Position numbers and translations under genes: made by a program. Below the pieces are notes generated by a model that worked only from the letters and a program-made list of their open reading frames with translations, made no database searches and was not told the origin of the DNA. From Synechococcus sp. PCC 6312 (lineage in GTDB: Bacteria > Cyanobacteriota > Cyanobacteriia > Thermosynechococcales > Thermosynechococcaceae), in NCBI RefSeq assembly GCF_000316685.1, contig NC_019680.1:559501-623500 (forward strand): a DNA stretch of 64,000 nucleotides, in the 5' to 3' direction. Below, piece by piece: positions 37,522-46,290 of this stretch (position 1 is the stretch's first letter; the number at the start of each line of letters is the position of its first letter).

Positions 37522-37674
37522 TCTCCAATTAACGTTCTTTGGGTAGGATTAAGCCTCAGGTTCAGTCTAGTCCCTCCAATCGGCCCTGAGTTAGGGACGG
37601 GTCTCAAGGCAGAAATGACTATCGTTACTATTACCTGAGAATCTTGTAGTTTGTGCCAGAGTTAGTTGTTTGAT

Positions 37675-38892
37675 ATGTCACCCTCCCAGGAAATTCCGCC
37701 TCAGCCCCGCCCCTATCAAGAGCTATCTCCACGGTCGCAACGCCAACGCCTACAAGAATTGGCTCTAGTCTTTTTAAAACTGGGCACCTTTGCCTTTGGG
37801 GGGCCAGCAGCGCACTTAGCCATGATGGATGAGGAGGTGGTCGGACGGCGGCAGTGGTTAACCCGCGAAAAACTTTTAGACTTAATCGGGATTACGAACC
37901 TGATTCCCGGCCCCAACTCCACGGAACTGGCCATTTATATCGGGGCAGAACGGGCCGGTTGGCGCGGCCTAATTGTGGCTGGATGCTGTTTTATTTTGCC
38001 AGCGATGCTGATTGTCTGGGGCTTGGCAGCACTCTATGTCCAAACGGCCCAAGTGCCCCAAGTGGAATGGCTTCTTTATGGCATTAAGCCGGTGATCATT
38101 GCTATTGTCCTCCAGGCCCTTTGGAAACTGGGTCGGAAAGCGATCAAGGACAATGTAACTCTCGTGGCGGCGGGGGCGGCGGTAGGGGCTTATTTCCTTG
38201 GGTGGTCAGAAGTTTTAACCCTCGCAGTGTTGGGGTTAGGGGTCATGCTGATCAAGGCCTGGCAACGAGGCAACCAGATCACGCCTGGCCTGGTGGGACT
38301 GCCGACTGGTTTTCTGGCCCAAATGACTACGACACCTCCAGAATTAAGTGCCAGTTGGGTCAATATTTTTTTAATTTTCCTAAAAATTGGCCTGGTCTTG
38401 TACGGGGGCGGCTATGTCTTATTAGCGTTCTTGCAGCGGGAATTTGTCGATCAAACCCATTGGCTCACCTCCCAACAATTATTGGACGCAGTGGCGATTG
38501 GGCAAGTGACTCCGGGGCCATTGTTTACAACCGCAACGTTTATTGGCTATCTCTTGGCAGGCAATTCTGGGGCGGTCGCCGGCACGGTGGGAATTTTCTT
38601 GCCTTCGTTTCTGCTTGTTGCGTTGATCAATCCCTGGGTCAATCAATTAAGACGCTCGGCCTGGGTGGCGGGGGCCTTAGACGGGGTTAATGCGGCGGCT
38701 TTGGGGCTCATGGCTGGGGTGACGGTGACTTTGACCCAGGCGGCGGTGGTGGATCCAGTCACGATTGGGGTCGCGGTTGTCAGTGCGGTGGTTTTATTTA
38801 AGTGGCAAGTCAACTCGGCCTGGTTGATTTTAGCGGGGGGCCTGGTCGGTTTTGTCACCCAAGAGCTAGGAACTAACTTTCTTGGCAATTAA
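37675..38892 (+). CDS. chrA: Chromate transporter (two-domain ChrA)
   Basis: This 405-residue protein has about ten membrane helices in two homologous halves, each with the CHR signature: FLKLGTFAFGGPAAHLAMM with LIPGPNSTELAIYIG in the first and FLKIGLVLYGGGYVLLAFL with VTPGPLFTTATFIGY in the second. ChrA proteins export chromate or sulphate analogues. I use ATG 37675; an in-frame TTG at 37666 exists. The last 27 bases overlap the convergent small gene. No chromate-responsive regulator is beside it. Confidence 0.93.
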   Translation: MSPSQEIPPQPRPYQELSPRSQRQRLQELALVFLKLGTFAFGGPAAHLAMMDEEVVGRRQWLTREKLLDLIGITNLIPGPNSTELAIYIGAERAGWRGLIVAGCCFILPAMLIVWGLAALYVQTAQVPQVEWLLYGIKPVIIAIVLQALWKLGRKAIKDNVTLVAAGAAVGAYFLGWSEVLTLAVLGLGVMLIKAWQRGNQITPGLVGLPTGFLAQMTTTPPELSASWVNIFLIFLKIGLVLYGGGYVLLAFLQREFVDQTHWLTSQQLLDAVAIGQVTPGPLFTTATFIGYLLAGNSGAVAGTVGIFLPSFLLVALINPWVNQLRRSAWVAGALDGVNAAALGLMAGVTVTLTQAAVVDPVTIGVAVVSAVVLFKWQVNSAWLILAGGLVGFVTQELGTNFLGN

Positions 38893-39207
38893 TTCGTAGT
38901 CATCGCCATGATGAAAAGAGAGGTCACATTTGAGCGTATTGGCAGCCAATAAGGTTAAGGTTCCCCGGCCAGAGACTGGATCACATTTATCCTGTCCGTC
39001 CCAGTCAAAATTAAATTCTGATTTTGCGCGCCCTTTTGTTTGCTTAGATGTTCTGGGAATAATGCAGCCATACACATAAATAAACTGAAATTCTCCATGC
39101 CCGTCTGCATCAATCCGAATGTAGGCCTGTATCTCTAGATTAAGATCTGAAACGGAAAAATCGGGACTCTCCGTAATATGCCACAGGCCAGTAAAGGCAT
39201 TACTCAC
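38866..39207 (-). CDS. Small conserved protein translationally coupled to trpB
   Basis: This 113-residue soluble protein is not recognised. It has a beta-strand-like alternation ([42 protein letters not shown]) suggesting a small beta-sandwich or lipocalin-like fold. The start is GTG at 39207, eight bases inside the end of trpB (GTGAGTAA), so it is read by coupled translation after TrpB. Its own end overlaps the convergent chrA by 27 bases. Codon use is somewhat more AT-rich than its neighbours. I judge it real because of the tight coupling. Confidence 0.6.
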   Translation of the reverse strand: MSNAFTGLWHITESPDFSVSDLNLEIQAYIRIDADGHGEFQFIYVYGCIIPRTSKQTKGRAKSEFNFDWDGQDKCDPVSGRGTLTLLAANTLKCDLSFHHGDDYELIAKKVSS

Positions 39208-40462
39208 TTTTTTCAGTTAAGTACTTAGCGACGGTTTGCACATCCTTATCCCCCCGCCCGGAACAGTTAATGACAATCCGCTCATGATTCCTCAGTTGGG
39301 GGCAGAGGACTTCTAAATAAGCTAGGGCGTGGGCCGTTTCGAGGGCGGGGATAATCCCTTCCAATTGGGATAATCGTTGCAGTGCCTCCAAGGCTTCATC
39401 ATCGGTGACACTGTAATATTCTGCTCGACCCAAATCTTTCAAATAGCTATGTTCGGGGCCAACTCCCGGATAATCCAGGCCAGCACTAATGGAATGAGCC
39501 TCTAGGACTTGGCCATCATCATCCTGGAGAAGGTAGCTCATGGCTCCGTGGAGAACCCCAACTTGCCCTTGAGTGAGGGTGGCGGCATGATGTCCCGTAT
39601 TAATCCCTGAGCCAGCCGCTTCCACGCCAATTAACCGCACTTGGGTTTCGGGGACAAATTCATGGAACAATCCCATCGCATTGGAGCCACCCCCCACACA
39701 GGCCAGGAGGATATCCGGTAGCCCACCCCATTTTTCTAAGCCCTGTTGCCGGGTTTCTTGGCCAATCACCGCATGAAAATCTCGCACAATCATCGGATAG
39801 GGATGGGGCCCCGCCACGGATCCCAAAATATAGTGAGTCGTTTCCACATTGGTAACCCAATCCCGAATGGCCTGGGAGGTGGCATCTTTGAGGGTTCCAG
39901 TCCCACTACTGACGGGTTCAACGGTTGCCCCTAGCAGACGCATCCGAAAGACATTCAAGGCCTGGCGTTCCATATCCTGCACCCCCATATAGATGATGCA
40001 TTCCAGGCCAAAGCGGGCACAAACTGTCGCAGTGGCAACCCCATGTTGGCCGGCCCCTGTTTCGGCAATAATCCGCTTTTTCCCCATCCGTTTTGCGAGC
40101 AGAACTTGCCCGAGGGCGTTGTTAATTTTGTGCGCGCCGGTATGATTGAGGTCTTCCCGCTTCAAATAAATTTTTGGGCCATGGCCATCGGCTTGGGCAT
40201 AGTACTCGGTCAAACGTTCAGCAAAGTATAAAGGCGTTGCCCGCCCCACGTAGTCTCGTAACAATTGGGAGAGTTCTGCCTGAAATTCCGGGTTGGTTTT
40301 GTATTGACTGTAGGCTTGCTCTAATTCTGTCAGGGCTGGCATAAGGGTTTCGGGGACATATTTACCGCCAAATTGCCCAAAACGACCGAGGGAATCGGGG
40401 CGGTGCGACAGATCAAGGGCTTCAGGTGTGGGGGTTAAGGTCGGGGCAACAGCAAGAGTCAC
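39200..40462 (-). CDS. trpB: Tryptophan synthase beta chain
   Basis: This 420-residue PLP enzyme joins indole with serine in the last step of tryptophan synthesis, in an alpha2beta2 complex with TrpA. The PLP lysine is in [14 protein letters not shown], the phosphate site in [10 protein letters not shown], and [16 protein letters not shown] marks the N-terminal domain. The first 20 residues or so are a variable extension. Start used is the first codon of the frame at 40462; an internal start is possible because nothing upstream fixes it. TrpA is not in the window; the coupled small gene follows. Confidence 0.96.
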   Translation of the reverse strand: MTLAVAPTLTPTPEALDLSHRPDSLGRFGQFGGKYVPETLMPALTELEQAYSQYKTNPEFQAELSQLLRDYVGRATPLYFAERLTEYYAQADGHGPKIYLKREDLNHTGAHKINNALGQVLLAKRMGKKRIIAETGAGQHGVATATVCARFGLECIIYMGVQDMERQALNVFRMRLLGATVEPVSSGTGTLKDATSQAIRDWVTNVETTHYILGSVAGPHPYPMIVRDFHAVIGQETRQQGLEKWGGLPDILLACVGGGSNAMGLFHEFVPETQVRLIGVEAAGSGINTGHHAATLTQGQVGVLHGAMSYLLQDDDGQVLEAHSISAGLDYPGVGPEHSYLKDLGRAEYYSVTDDEALEALQRLSQLEGIIPALETAHALAYLEVLCPQLRNHERIVINCSGRGDKDVQTVAKYLTEKSE

Positions 40463-40592
40463 TGGGGAAATTCCAACATCAATTCAGGTATAGCTTTAAT
40501 TCTAAGGCTCTTAATATCCCGCAACCACTGGCCTGGGGTATCTCCTACGCAGATCAGGCCCCAATCCGCAGTCAAGCTTCAAAGAGGTCGCC

Positions 40593-40829
40593 CTACGCTA
40601 AGCCAATCAGAAAATTCTGGGAACGATCCTGAGCCATATCCCGAATCAGATTAATGCGGGCGGCGGCATAGTCCCGTAAACAGGCGACTTGGCTTGGTTC
40701 CAATGGCTGCTGTCTGGTGAACTGGACAACCAACCACTGACAGAGGGCTGAATCATCCAGGCCAAGCAGGATTCCCGTTTGAGTTTGCTCAACAAAATTC
40801 CAAAATTGGCGGAGTAGCGTTGGAGGCAT
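40593..40829 (-). CDS. Small helical protein of unknown function
   Basis: This is a 78-residue protein from ATG 40829, with GAGGG seven bases upstream; an in-frame GTG at 40841 is less likely. It is predicted all-helical (LLRQFWNFVEQTQTGILLGL, then a short loop and RDYAAARINLIRDMAQDR). It carries one Cys and no known motif. It lies 130 bases upstream of trpB on the same strand in a stretch otherwise without genes. The strong ribosome-binding site is the main support. Confidence 0.6.
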   Translation of the reverse strand: MPPTLLRQFWNFVEQTQTGILLGLDDSALCQWLVVQFTRQQPLEPSQVACLRDYAAARINLIRDMAQDRSQNFLIGLA

Positions 40830-40841
40830 AGGAACCCTCAC

Positions 40842-41282
40842 TTAAGAATTTCTTTATATTGTTACCCTAGCTGGTGATTTTTGGAAATGGATCAGCCCGT
40901 AGAAAGACGCAACTAAAGTTACTGAATCCTCATGAACTTTTATCACGAACTAATACGGAAGCTAACAAATCATCAGACTTTACCCATTGATCTGGGTGTT
41001 CTAGGCAACCAGTTTCCCAATTTCTTAGTTTAGGGGCTGTTAGCAAGAAGATAATCGCTGTTTATCAATCGTAAAAAACGTATTTTCAAGCAAAATGTTA
41101 TGTAATCCTATTAGTCCTAAGCAAAATATCGACTCTATATCTCTCTCTATTGCTCTGTATTTGCCTGTGGATCGGTGCAGATTGGCTTTTGATCATCATC
41201 GTGGTTTCAGCCCGCCGATTTGAAATAGTATCGGACATACTAATGACGATTCCCTTGCTTGCGCCCCTCAGCCAGACTCCCT
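40842..41282. other. AT-rich intergenic region, no gene seen
   Basis: About 440 bases with no convincing open frame, between the 78-residue gene (minus) and the ATPase-like gene (plus). It includes a short symmetrical CGTAAAAAACG near 41071 and several short T- and A-runs. Promoters for both flanking genes must lie here but no -35/-10 pair is convincing. Confidence 0.5.
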
Positions 41283-43058
41283 ATGGATTATCAGGTTCTT
41301 CACCACAGCCCCGGCCGACTCCGCCTCCATATCCACCGATTACGGCACGATCGGGCCTATGGACAAACCTTAGAGAATCTGGTGTTGGCCTTACCCCTAG
41401 TCTTAGGAGCTAGGTTAAATCGGTTGGCCGCATCGTTAGTGGTTCATTACTACACCCCAGGCCTGGCCCCTGGCAATGCTGAAGCTCTTGTGGCCAAATG
41501 CTTAGACCAAGCGGATACGGCCCATCCCCTAGTCCCCACGGAACCCTTTCCCACCCCTAGTGCCACAGCGATTCGGGATTGGGAAGCCGAAGTTGAAGCT
41601 GAACGTCCTCCAGAATCCGATTGGGAACGTTTGGGATTTCCCTTGATGAGCTTGACGTTGGCCCTATTGGCGGCTCCTTGGGAGATTCCCCCCTTAGTTG
41701 TGGGTATTGCGGTTTTGGCCGGGGCCTGGCCTTGGTTACAACGGACTCAAGCGAGGTGGATCGAAGAACAGTCTATTTCGGTGGATTTATTAGATACCCT
41801 CTGGCTGGGGTTACATACCTTGAATGGAGAATTCATCGCGCCAGCCTTGAAAACCTCGCTTGTCTCTGGACGAGCAGACTTACGAGATCGCCGGCGCGAA
41901 TTTAGCCCCTACCCCAGTTTTTTATTAAATTCCGATCAAGGTATCACCGTAGAGCGTGATCGAGAGCGTCTTAACTTAACGACCGTGGAACTTCAGCCAG
42001 GAGATCGGCTTTGGATTGAAGCTGGACAAATTATCCCCGTGGATGGGCCAATTGTGGCTGGGGTGGGAATGTTGGGCCTCGTCCATCAGGGACAAACACT
42101 CACCACCATTTCTGTAAAGCCAGAGCAATTTGTTTATGCCGGTTCGCAACTTTTGAGTGGGCAAATCCAAGTGGCCACAACTCGCGTCGGCTGGCAAACT
42201 CGCATTGGCCTGGTCACAGAACTTCGCCAAGCCGAACCCGTTTACGATAGCCAACTAGCCCAGGCCCAGGCCCAATTTGCCCATCAAGCCGTATTACCGA
42301 CCTTAGCCTTATCGGGATGTGTATTAGCGGCAACTGGCAATTTAGCCCCGGCTTTAGCCCCCTTACAACTGGATTTTGGCAGTGGCATTCAACTCTCCTT
42401 ACGCACCGTCTTTTTGTCTGCCCTGATTGCCGCAGCCCAGGCCGGGGTCTATGTTCCCAGTGCTGCACGTTTAGAATGCCTGGCCCATCTTCAGGTTTTA
42501 GTGGTGGATCAACGGGGCCTGGACATAACGCCTCTGGAAATGATGGAATTAGAATGCCTTGCGACCGATACTGGCTTAAAACTCTTCACCATCACTGGCC
42601 TAGCAGATGTGGACTGGCTCATGGAGTTAGATCAGACTAGGGGAATTGGAGTCATAACCGGGCCTGGGCAAGCCTTCGACTATTCACCTAATTGGTTAAG
42701 AATCTTCTGGGGGAGTCACACCATCCATCCCCAAGAACCAGAGATTGTTGTTCTTGAGCCGACGGTGAGAAAACTACACTGGGCGATAACAATTGCTCAC
42801 CAGGCCCTAGCTCGCACCTATCAAAATACCGCTTTAATTTCTCTACCCAATCTAATTATAGTGGCCGCAGGAGTCATGACCGGGTTATCCCCTGTTATGA
42901 ATGTTCTTACCAACAATGCCACGGCTTTTCTGGTGGAGTTTCTACCACAACCTCCCTTTTTGCCACCACCTGCAAGCAGGTCTCTCCTGCCATTACCTGG
43001 GCTGGGTACAGTTGCTCAGAATTTGCCCGAAAATGAGAAAAAGGTTAAATTATCGTAA
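41283..43058 (+). CDS. Degenerate P1B-type ATPase-like membrane protein (catalytic motifs lost)
   Basis: This 591-residue protein keeps the frame of a heavy-metal P-type ATPase but not its chemistry. Residues 1-60 are an HMA_2-type domain (HHSPGRLRLHIHRL) without CxxC. Helices follow at about 117-155. The actuator region at 235-300 is clear (VELQPGDRLWIEAGQIIPVDG) but HQGQ (268-271) stands where TGE belongs. The helix preceding the phosphorylation site lacks CPC. The site itself reads VVDQRGLDIT (407-416) for DKTGTLT: the Asp is kept, KTG is not. The nucleotide domain is much shortened. The C-terminal helix pair (LSPVMNVLTNNATAF) resembles the family's end. ATG 41283 is chosen; TTG 41259 is possible. 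Confidence 0.8.
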   Translation: MDYQVLHHSPGRLRLHIHRLRHDRAYGQTLENLVLALPLVLGARLNRLAASLVVHYYTPGLAPGNAEALVAKCLDQADTAHPLVPTEPFPTPSATAIRDWEAEVEAERPPESDWERLGFPLMSLTLALLAAPWEIPPLVVGIAVLAGAWPWLQRTQARWIEEQSISVDLLDTLWLGLHTLNGEFIAPALKTSLVSGRADLRDRRREFSPYPSFLLNSDQGITVERDRERLNLTTVELQPGDRLWIEAGQIIPVDGPIVAGVGMLGLVHQGQTLTTISVKPEQFVYAGSQLLSGQIQVATTRVGWQTRIGLVTELRQAEPVYDSQLAQAQAQFAHQAVLPTLALSGCVLAATGNLAPALAPLQLDFGSGIQLSLRTVFLSALIAAAQAGVYVPSAARLECLAHLQVLVVDQRGLDITPLEMMELECLATDTGLKLFTITGLADVDWLMELDQTRGIGVITGPGQAFDYSPNWLRIFWGSHTIHPQEPEIVVLEPTVRKLHWAITIAHQALARTYQNTALISLPNLIIVAAGVMTGLSPVMNVLTNNATAFLVEFLPQPPFLPPPASRSLLPLPGLGTVAQNLPENEKKVKLS

Positions 43059-43138
43059 ACCCAGGCCACATCAGCCCCACAGACCTAATTGTAGGCCTTA
43101 GAATTTAAGCGAAGTGCTGTGAAGGAAGGCATTAACGT

Positions 43139-43282
43139 ATGGCTGCTGATTTTGATCGGGGCATCATGAAATTCAAAGGGGCAGATAGCCGGCCGATGGT
43201 GGCAATCTCTGCGGTTCTCGTCCTCGGGTTTATTGGCCTTTTAATTTGGTGGGGGCTAAAAACCGCCTATGCCTTTAGTTAA
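43139..43282 (+). CDS. Small single-helix membrane protein (47 residues)
   Basis: ATG 43139 to TAA 43282 encodes a protein of charged/polar N-terminus (MAADFDRGIMKFKGADSRPM) and one hydrophobic helix (VAISAVLVLGFIGLLIWWGL), ending AYAFS. GGAAGG lies about ten bases upstream. Charge distribution predicts the N-terminus in the cytoplasm. Small one-helix proteins of this type are common accessory subunits of photosystems and cytochrome b6f; I cannot match it to a named one. It lies 80 bases after the ATPase-like gene and could share its message. Confidence 0.65.
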   Translation: MAADFDRGIMKFKGADSRPMVAISAVLVLGFIGLLIWWGLKTAYAFS

Positions 43283-43293
43283 TTTTGGCCGGT

Positions 43294-43890
43294 CTAACTT
43301 TTGGTGGACTTAGAGCCTCTGGATAAGCGGCGGAGATAGGTTAACCCCTTCTGCTGGCGTTCGGGGCTGTAGTCAAGTCCAAGCATTTTATAGGCATCCT
43401 TATCGTGCAAGACCCGAAACTGAGGATAATTAATCAAAAACTTCCCATCTAGAGTGCGGACTTGTGAGGTACTGTCTTCCGGAATACCACCCAGTTCCTG
43501 AAATGCTTCTCTGGGGTATAGCCAAGGTTCCTCTGGGGGTTCATTACCCGTTGGGATAGATTCCTCCAGTTCGTGGAGCTTTTCCGAGAGTCCCTTGAAA
43601 ATTTCCCCAGTTTTAGGGCCAGTTGTTTGAAACTTACGCAAGAACCATTGTTTAACACTATTGAAAAAATAGGCAAAAATTCGCACCGCAACTCGGAAAA
43701 ATTGCTTCGCCACTGCCCCAAATCCAGCGGCCGCAGGTGGCTTCAGAAGTTGTTTCGGAATAGATTCGGGTGGCGGTTCAATAACCACAATGGTTGACCA
43801 ACCACAATGGGGGCAAACTTGGCGGCCAGATTTTAATGGCACACCCAGCCGGGTCGCGCAGCGGGGACAAGTTTCTAGCATCTCACCCAA
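43294..43890 (-). CDS. Zinc-ribbon protein of unknown function
   Basis: This 198-residue protein begins with a zinc ribbon: CPRC at 8-11 and CPHC at 26-29. A Pro-rich joint and a basic helical region around residues 50-90 (RVAVRIFAYFFNSVKQWFLRKF) follow; this helix is amphipathic and may lie on the membrane. The C-terminal third (DGKFLINYPQFRVLHDKDAYKML) looks folded but unassigned, ending in a basic tail. ATG 43890. It converges with the 47-residue gene, stops 11 bases apart. Confidence 0.7.
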   Translation of the reverse strand: MGEMLETCPRCATRLGVPLKSGRQVCPHCGWSTIVVIEPPPESIPKQLLKPPAAAGFGAVAKQFFRVAVRIFAYFFNSVKQWFLRKFQTTGPKTGEIFKGLSEKLHELEESIPTGNEPPEEPWLYPREAFQELGGIPEDSTSQVRTLDGKFLINYPQFRVLHDKDAYKMLGLDYSPERQQKGLTYLRRLSRGSKSTKS

Positions 43891-44083
43891 GTTCCATAGG
43901 AGACCTTGACCAATACTTTATCAGGATTAACCCTATAGTCTCTGCCCCTTGTCGCCTCCAGACACCAAACTGATCGGATAGGGAGTGAATTAGGTATTTG
44001 GGCAAACAAAAAGCCAGTCAATCACCTTGAGATTGCCGGCCTGGAGGATTTTAAAGTTCACAAACAAGCGGAAATGCAGTCCA

Positions 44084-45541
44084 TTAGCCCCTCGTGAGGA
44101 AAAGCATCGGGTTGATAGCCCCGCGCCCCATGGGACGAATTTCAAAATGAACGTGAGGGCCAGTGCTGCGACCGGTGCTGCCCATATCTGCAATTAGCTC
44201 ACCCTGCTGGACATATTGGCCTTCCCGAACCCGAAGCCGCTGATTATGTCCGTAAAGAGTTAACGTGCCATCATTATGCCGAATTTCGACTAGATTGCCA
44301 TAGCCACCATCATTCCAGCGGGCGTAGGTAATAACACCCGGAGCCGAAGCTAAGACCGGCGTTCCTACAGGGGCGGCAATATCAATTCCCCGGTGCATCC
44401 GGCCCCAACGTGGCCCAAAGCCTGAGGTCAAGACCCCTTGGGCTGGCCAAATGAACCGCAAAGTAATGGAATTGGGTAAGTAGCGATCAGAGGGTTGGAG
44501 GGGGGGTAATTCGATATTGGGTAAGGTTGGCGCTGTGGACTGACGGGCAATGAGAGAAATGGGGGCCACCTCAGTGAGGCTAGAGGTTGTCCGAGCACTG
44601 CCCCGATTTGGATTGACAGAAGTTGATGTAGTCGTAGTTGTGGGAGTTGTAGGACTTACTGGAGGGGTTATACCAGGGAGTGTTCGGGGGAGGGTGACAG
44701 TCCGAGCCAGACGGATGCGTTGATCATTGCGGCCAATACTAACAGCAGTGCTACGAGTGACTGCGGCCTGGGGCAAGACCGTTTGATCTAGGGCCGGGAG
44801 AGACGCATCAGCCGGGTTAGTGGCTCTGTTTTGGGGGGCCAACGCAATGGGCTGTGTAGAGGCAGCGTTACTGTTAAGAGTTGTCACCGGGGCGGATTGC
44901 GAGGCGGCTTCTGTCTCGTTCATTAACTCTTCATAGACATTACCACCAACAGCCTGATAGCCAGGGATAGCAAACTTAGGAATCGAGGTTAAGTCTAGGG
45001 TGAGGTCTTGGTAAGGAGCACCACCGTGATCACGGAGATCAACAACCTTAAATGCGGTGTTTGCTGCCTCCTGATCTACATCCAGGCCAGTTACGGAGGG
45101 TAATCCAGCTAACGAAAGTTGCAAAGCTTGTAGGGTTGAGCCAATTAGTGCTGCTCCAGAATTTCTGCCACTAATCTTGGCTAAATCTGAGGTGACGGGG
45201 CTAAAACCAGTAAAATTCTCCCCAGCAAAGACGGAAAAGGGGCTTGGAGGCATCAGAGAGGAAGCAGGGGTTGTCTTCCTGAGGGAGAGTGTTGCTGGAG
45301 ATCCCATACCAGTCAGTACAGGTGCAAAGGCTAAGGCTTGTCCAGGCACTGGGGTGAGTGCTGTGGTTTCGGGTAAGGCAAGAGTAGCCGCTTGGGTTGG
45401 AGAGACTCCCCCTAGGGTGAGTGCTGTAACTCCTACTGCCAGGCCTGTCACCATAGTACATTTTTTGCTAGTCCAGTTAAGAGCTTGGGCGACCCGATTG
45501 CAGGTTGAGGCAGTCACCCCTAGGCGGTTAGTGGAAAGCAT
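44084..45541 (-). CDS. M23-family peptidoglycan peptidase (LytM/NlpD-like)
   Basis: The last 120 residues or so are a LytM domain with the zinc ligands in MHRGIDIAAPVGTP and the HVHFEIRP motif; it is the type that cuts peptide cross-links or activates amidases. A long Thr/Pro/Ser-rich region (about 280-380) precedes it. The N-terminus has a signal-like helix ending SPTQA. I start at ATG 45541 since AGGAGG lies nine bases before it; the frame extends to ATG 45559, but that codon precedes the ribosome-binding site. The leader is long and structured (see regulatory entry). Confidence 0.88.
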   Translation of the reverse strand: MLSTNRLGVTASTCNRVAQALNWTSKKCTMVTGLAVGVTALTLGGVSPTQAATLALPETTALTPVPGQALAFAPVLTGMGSPATLSLRKTTPASSLMPPSPFSVFAGENFTGFSPVTSDLAKISGRNSGAALIGSTLQALQLSLAGLPSVTGLDVDQEAANTAFKVVDLRDHGGAPYQDLTLDLTSIPKFAIPGYQAVGGNVYEELMNETEAASQSAPVTTLNSNAASTQPIALAPQNRATNPADASLPALDQTVLPQAAVTRSTAVSIGRNDQRIRLARTVTLPRTLPGITPPVSPTTPTTTTTSTSVNPNRGSARTTSSLTEVAPISLIARQSTAPTLPNIELPPLQPSDRYLPNSITLRFIWPAQGVLTSGFGPRWGRMHRGIDIAAPVGTPVLASAPGVITYARWNDGGYGNLVEIRHNDGTLTLYGHNQRLRVREGQYVQQGELIADMGSTGRSTGPHVHFEIRPMGRGAINPMLFLTRG

Positions 45542-45780
45542 CAAATGGAACCTCCTCATACAGTGATTCGTCTCTAATAGTTAGCCCTGACAGGGATACT
45601 TAACCTTAAAAAGAGCGATTGAGAGCAATACGTTTAGTTAGTACGCCCATTGCAGCAAGCTTATCCTACTGCTAGACGTAACATATCTAAACTTCTAGGT
45701 GACTTTACCGAATCTCTAGGGGGAGATCAAGCCTGTGACACTTTTAGCCAAGGCAAATTATTTTATATGAATAAAAGCAT
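45542..45780 (-). promoter_or_regulatory. Long 5' leader of the M23 peptidase gene
   Basis: More than 200 non-coding bases precede the gene. On the transcript strand, an 11-base CCCTGACAGGG hairpin (45585-45595) lies some 25 bases before the AGGAGG, and CTAGA and TCTAG pair further upstream (about 45675-45705). Cyanobacterial and other wall-hydrolase genes are often preceded by cyclic di-AMP riboswitches, but I could not identify that consensus here. Confidence 0.35.
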
Positions 45781-46290
45781 TTCTCAAAAAGATTCTGTCG
45801 TATTTTATTTTAGAATTTCCTGAGCCATTGCCAGGCCTGGGATTTCGGCAGATCTGGAGTTAACCCCTGGCGTTAAAATTGAGGGTAGGTTAATCAGATT
45901 ATTGAAATTTTTGTTTGAATTGTATAGGTTCTTTTAATAATGTAGCGATGACTACTTTAGTTGCGAGAGAGCAACGCTTTCCCCAAGAAAAACCGAAACT
46001 ACCTATCCAGATTATGGGTTCAGGCAGAGCGAACCATGCCAATTTAGTGGTGCAGTCTTCAGATTGGCACAGGGTTAGGAGTTGGGAAAGACCATGAATC
46101 GTTTCTTTAGAAAAACTTATGCAGTCTTTGGCAACCGTTATTGGTTCTGGGCAACCCGCTGTCATTCTCCAGATGGCCATGACAAAGGAGTTACACGCGT
46201 GGGTCGCCAAAAGGCAAATGGTAGGATGCAGATGAGCCTGGCACATATCACTTATATGTAGCCTGTAATCTTGATTGGACGTTTTATCCT
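45781..46290. other. Region between M23 and lpxD genes with unassigned small open frames
   Basis: No recognised gene. A plus frame 45948-46097 (49 residues) overlaps a second, 46094-46261 (55 residues), by ATGA; the first frame also continues protein-like past its stop. A minus frame 45899-46246 (115 residues, Cys-rich) covers the same DNA. None resembles a family I know. The right end must contain the lpxD promoter. Confidence 0.4.

Noticed and set aside
45899-46246. 115-residue minus-strand frame
   Set aside because: Cys-rich, no motif or start signal, and overlaps plausible plus-strand frames; kept only as an unexplained region.
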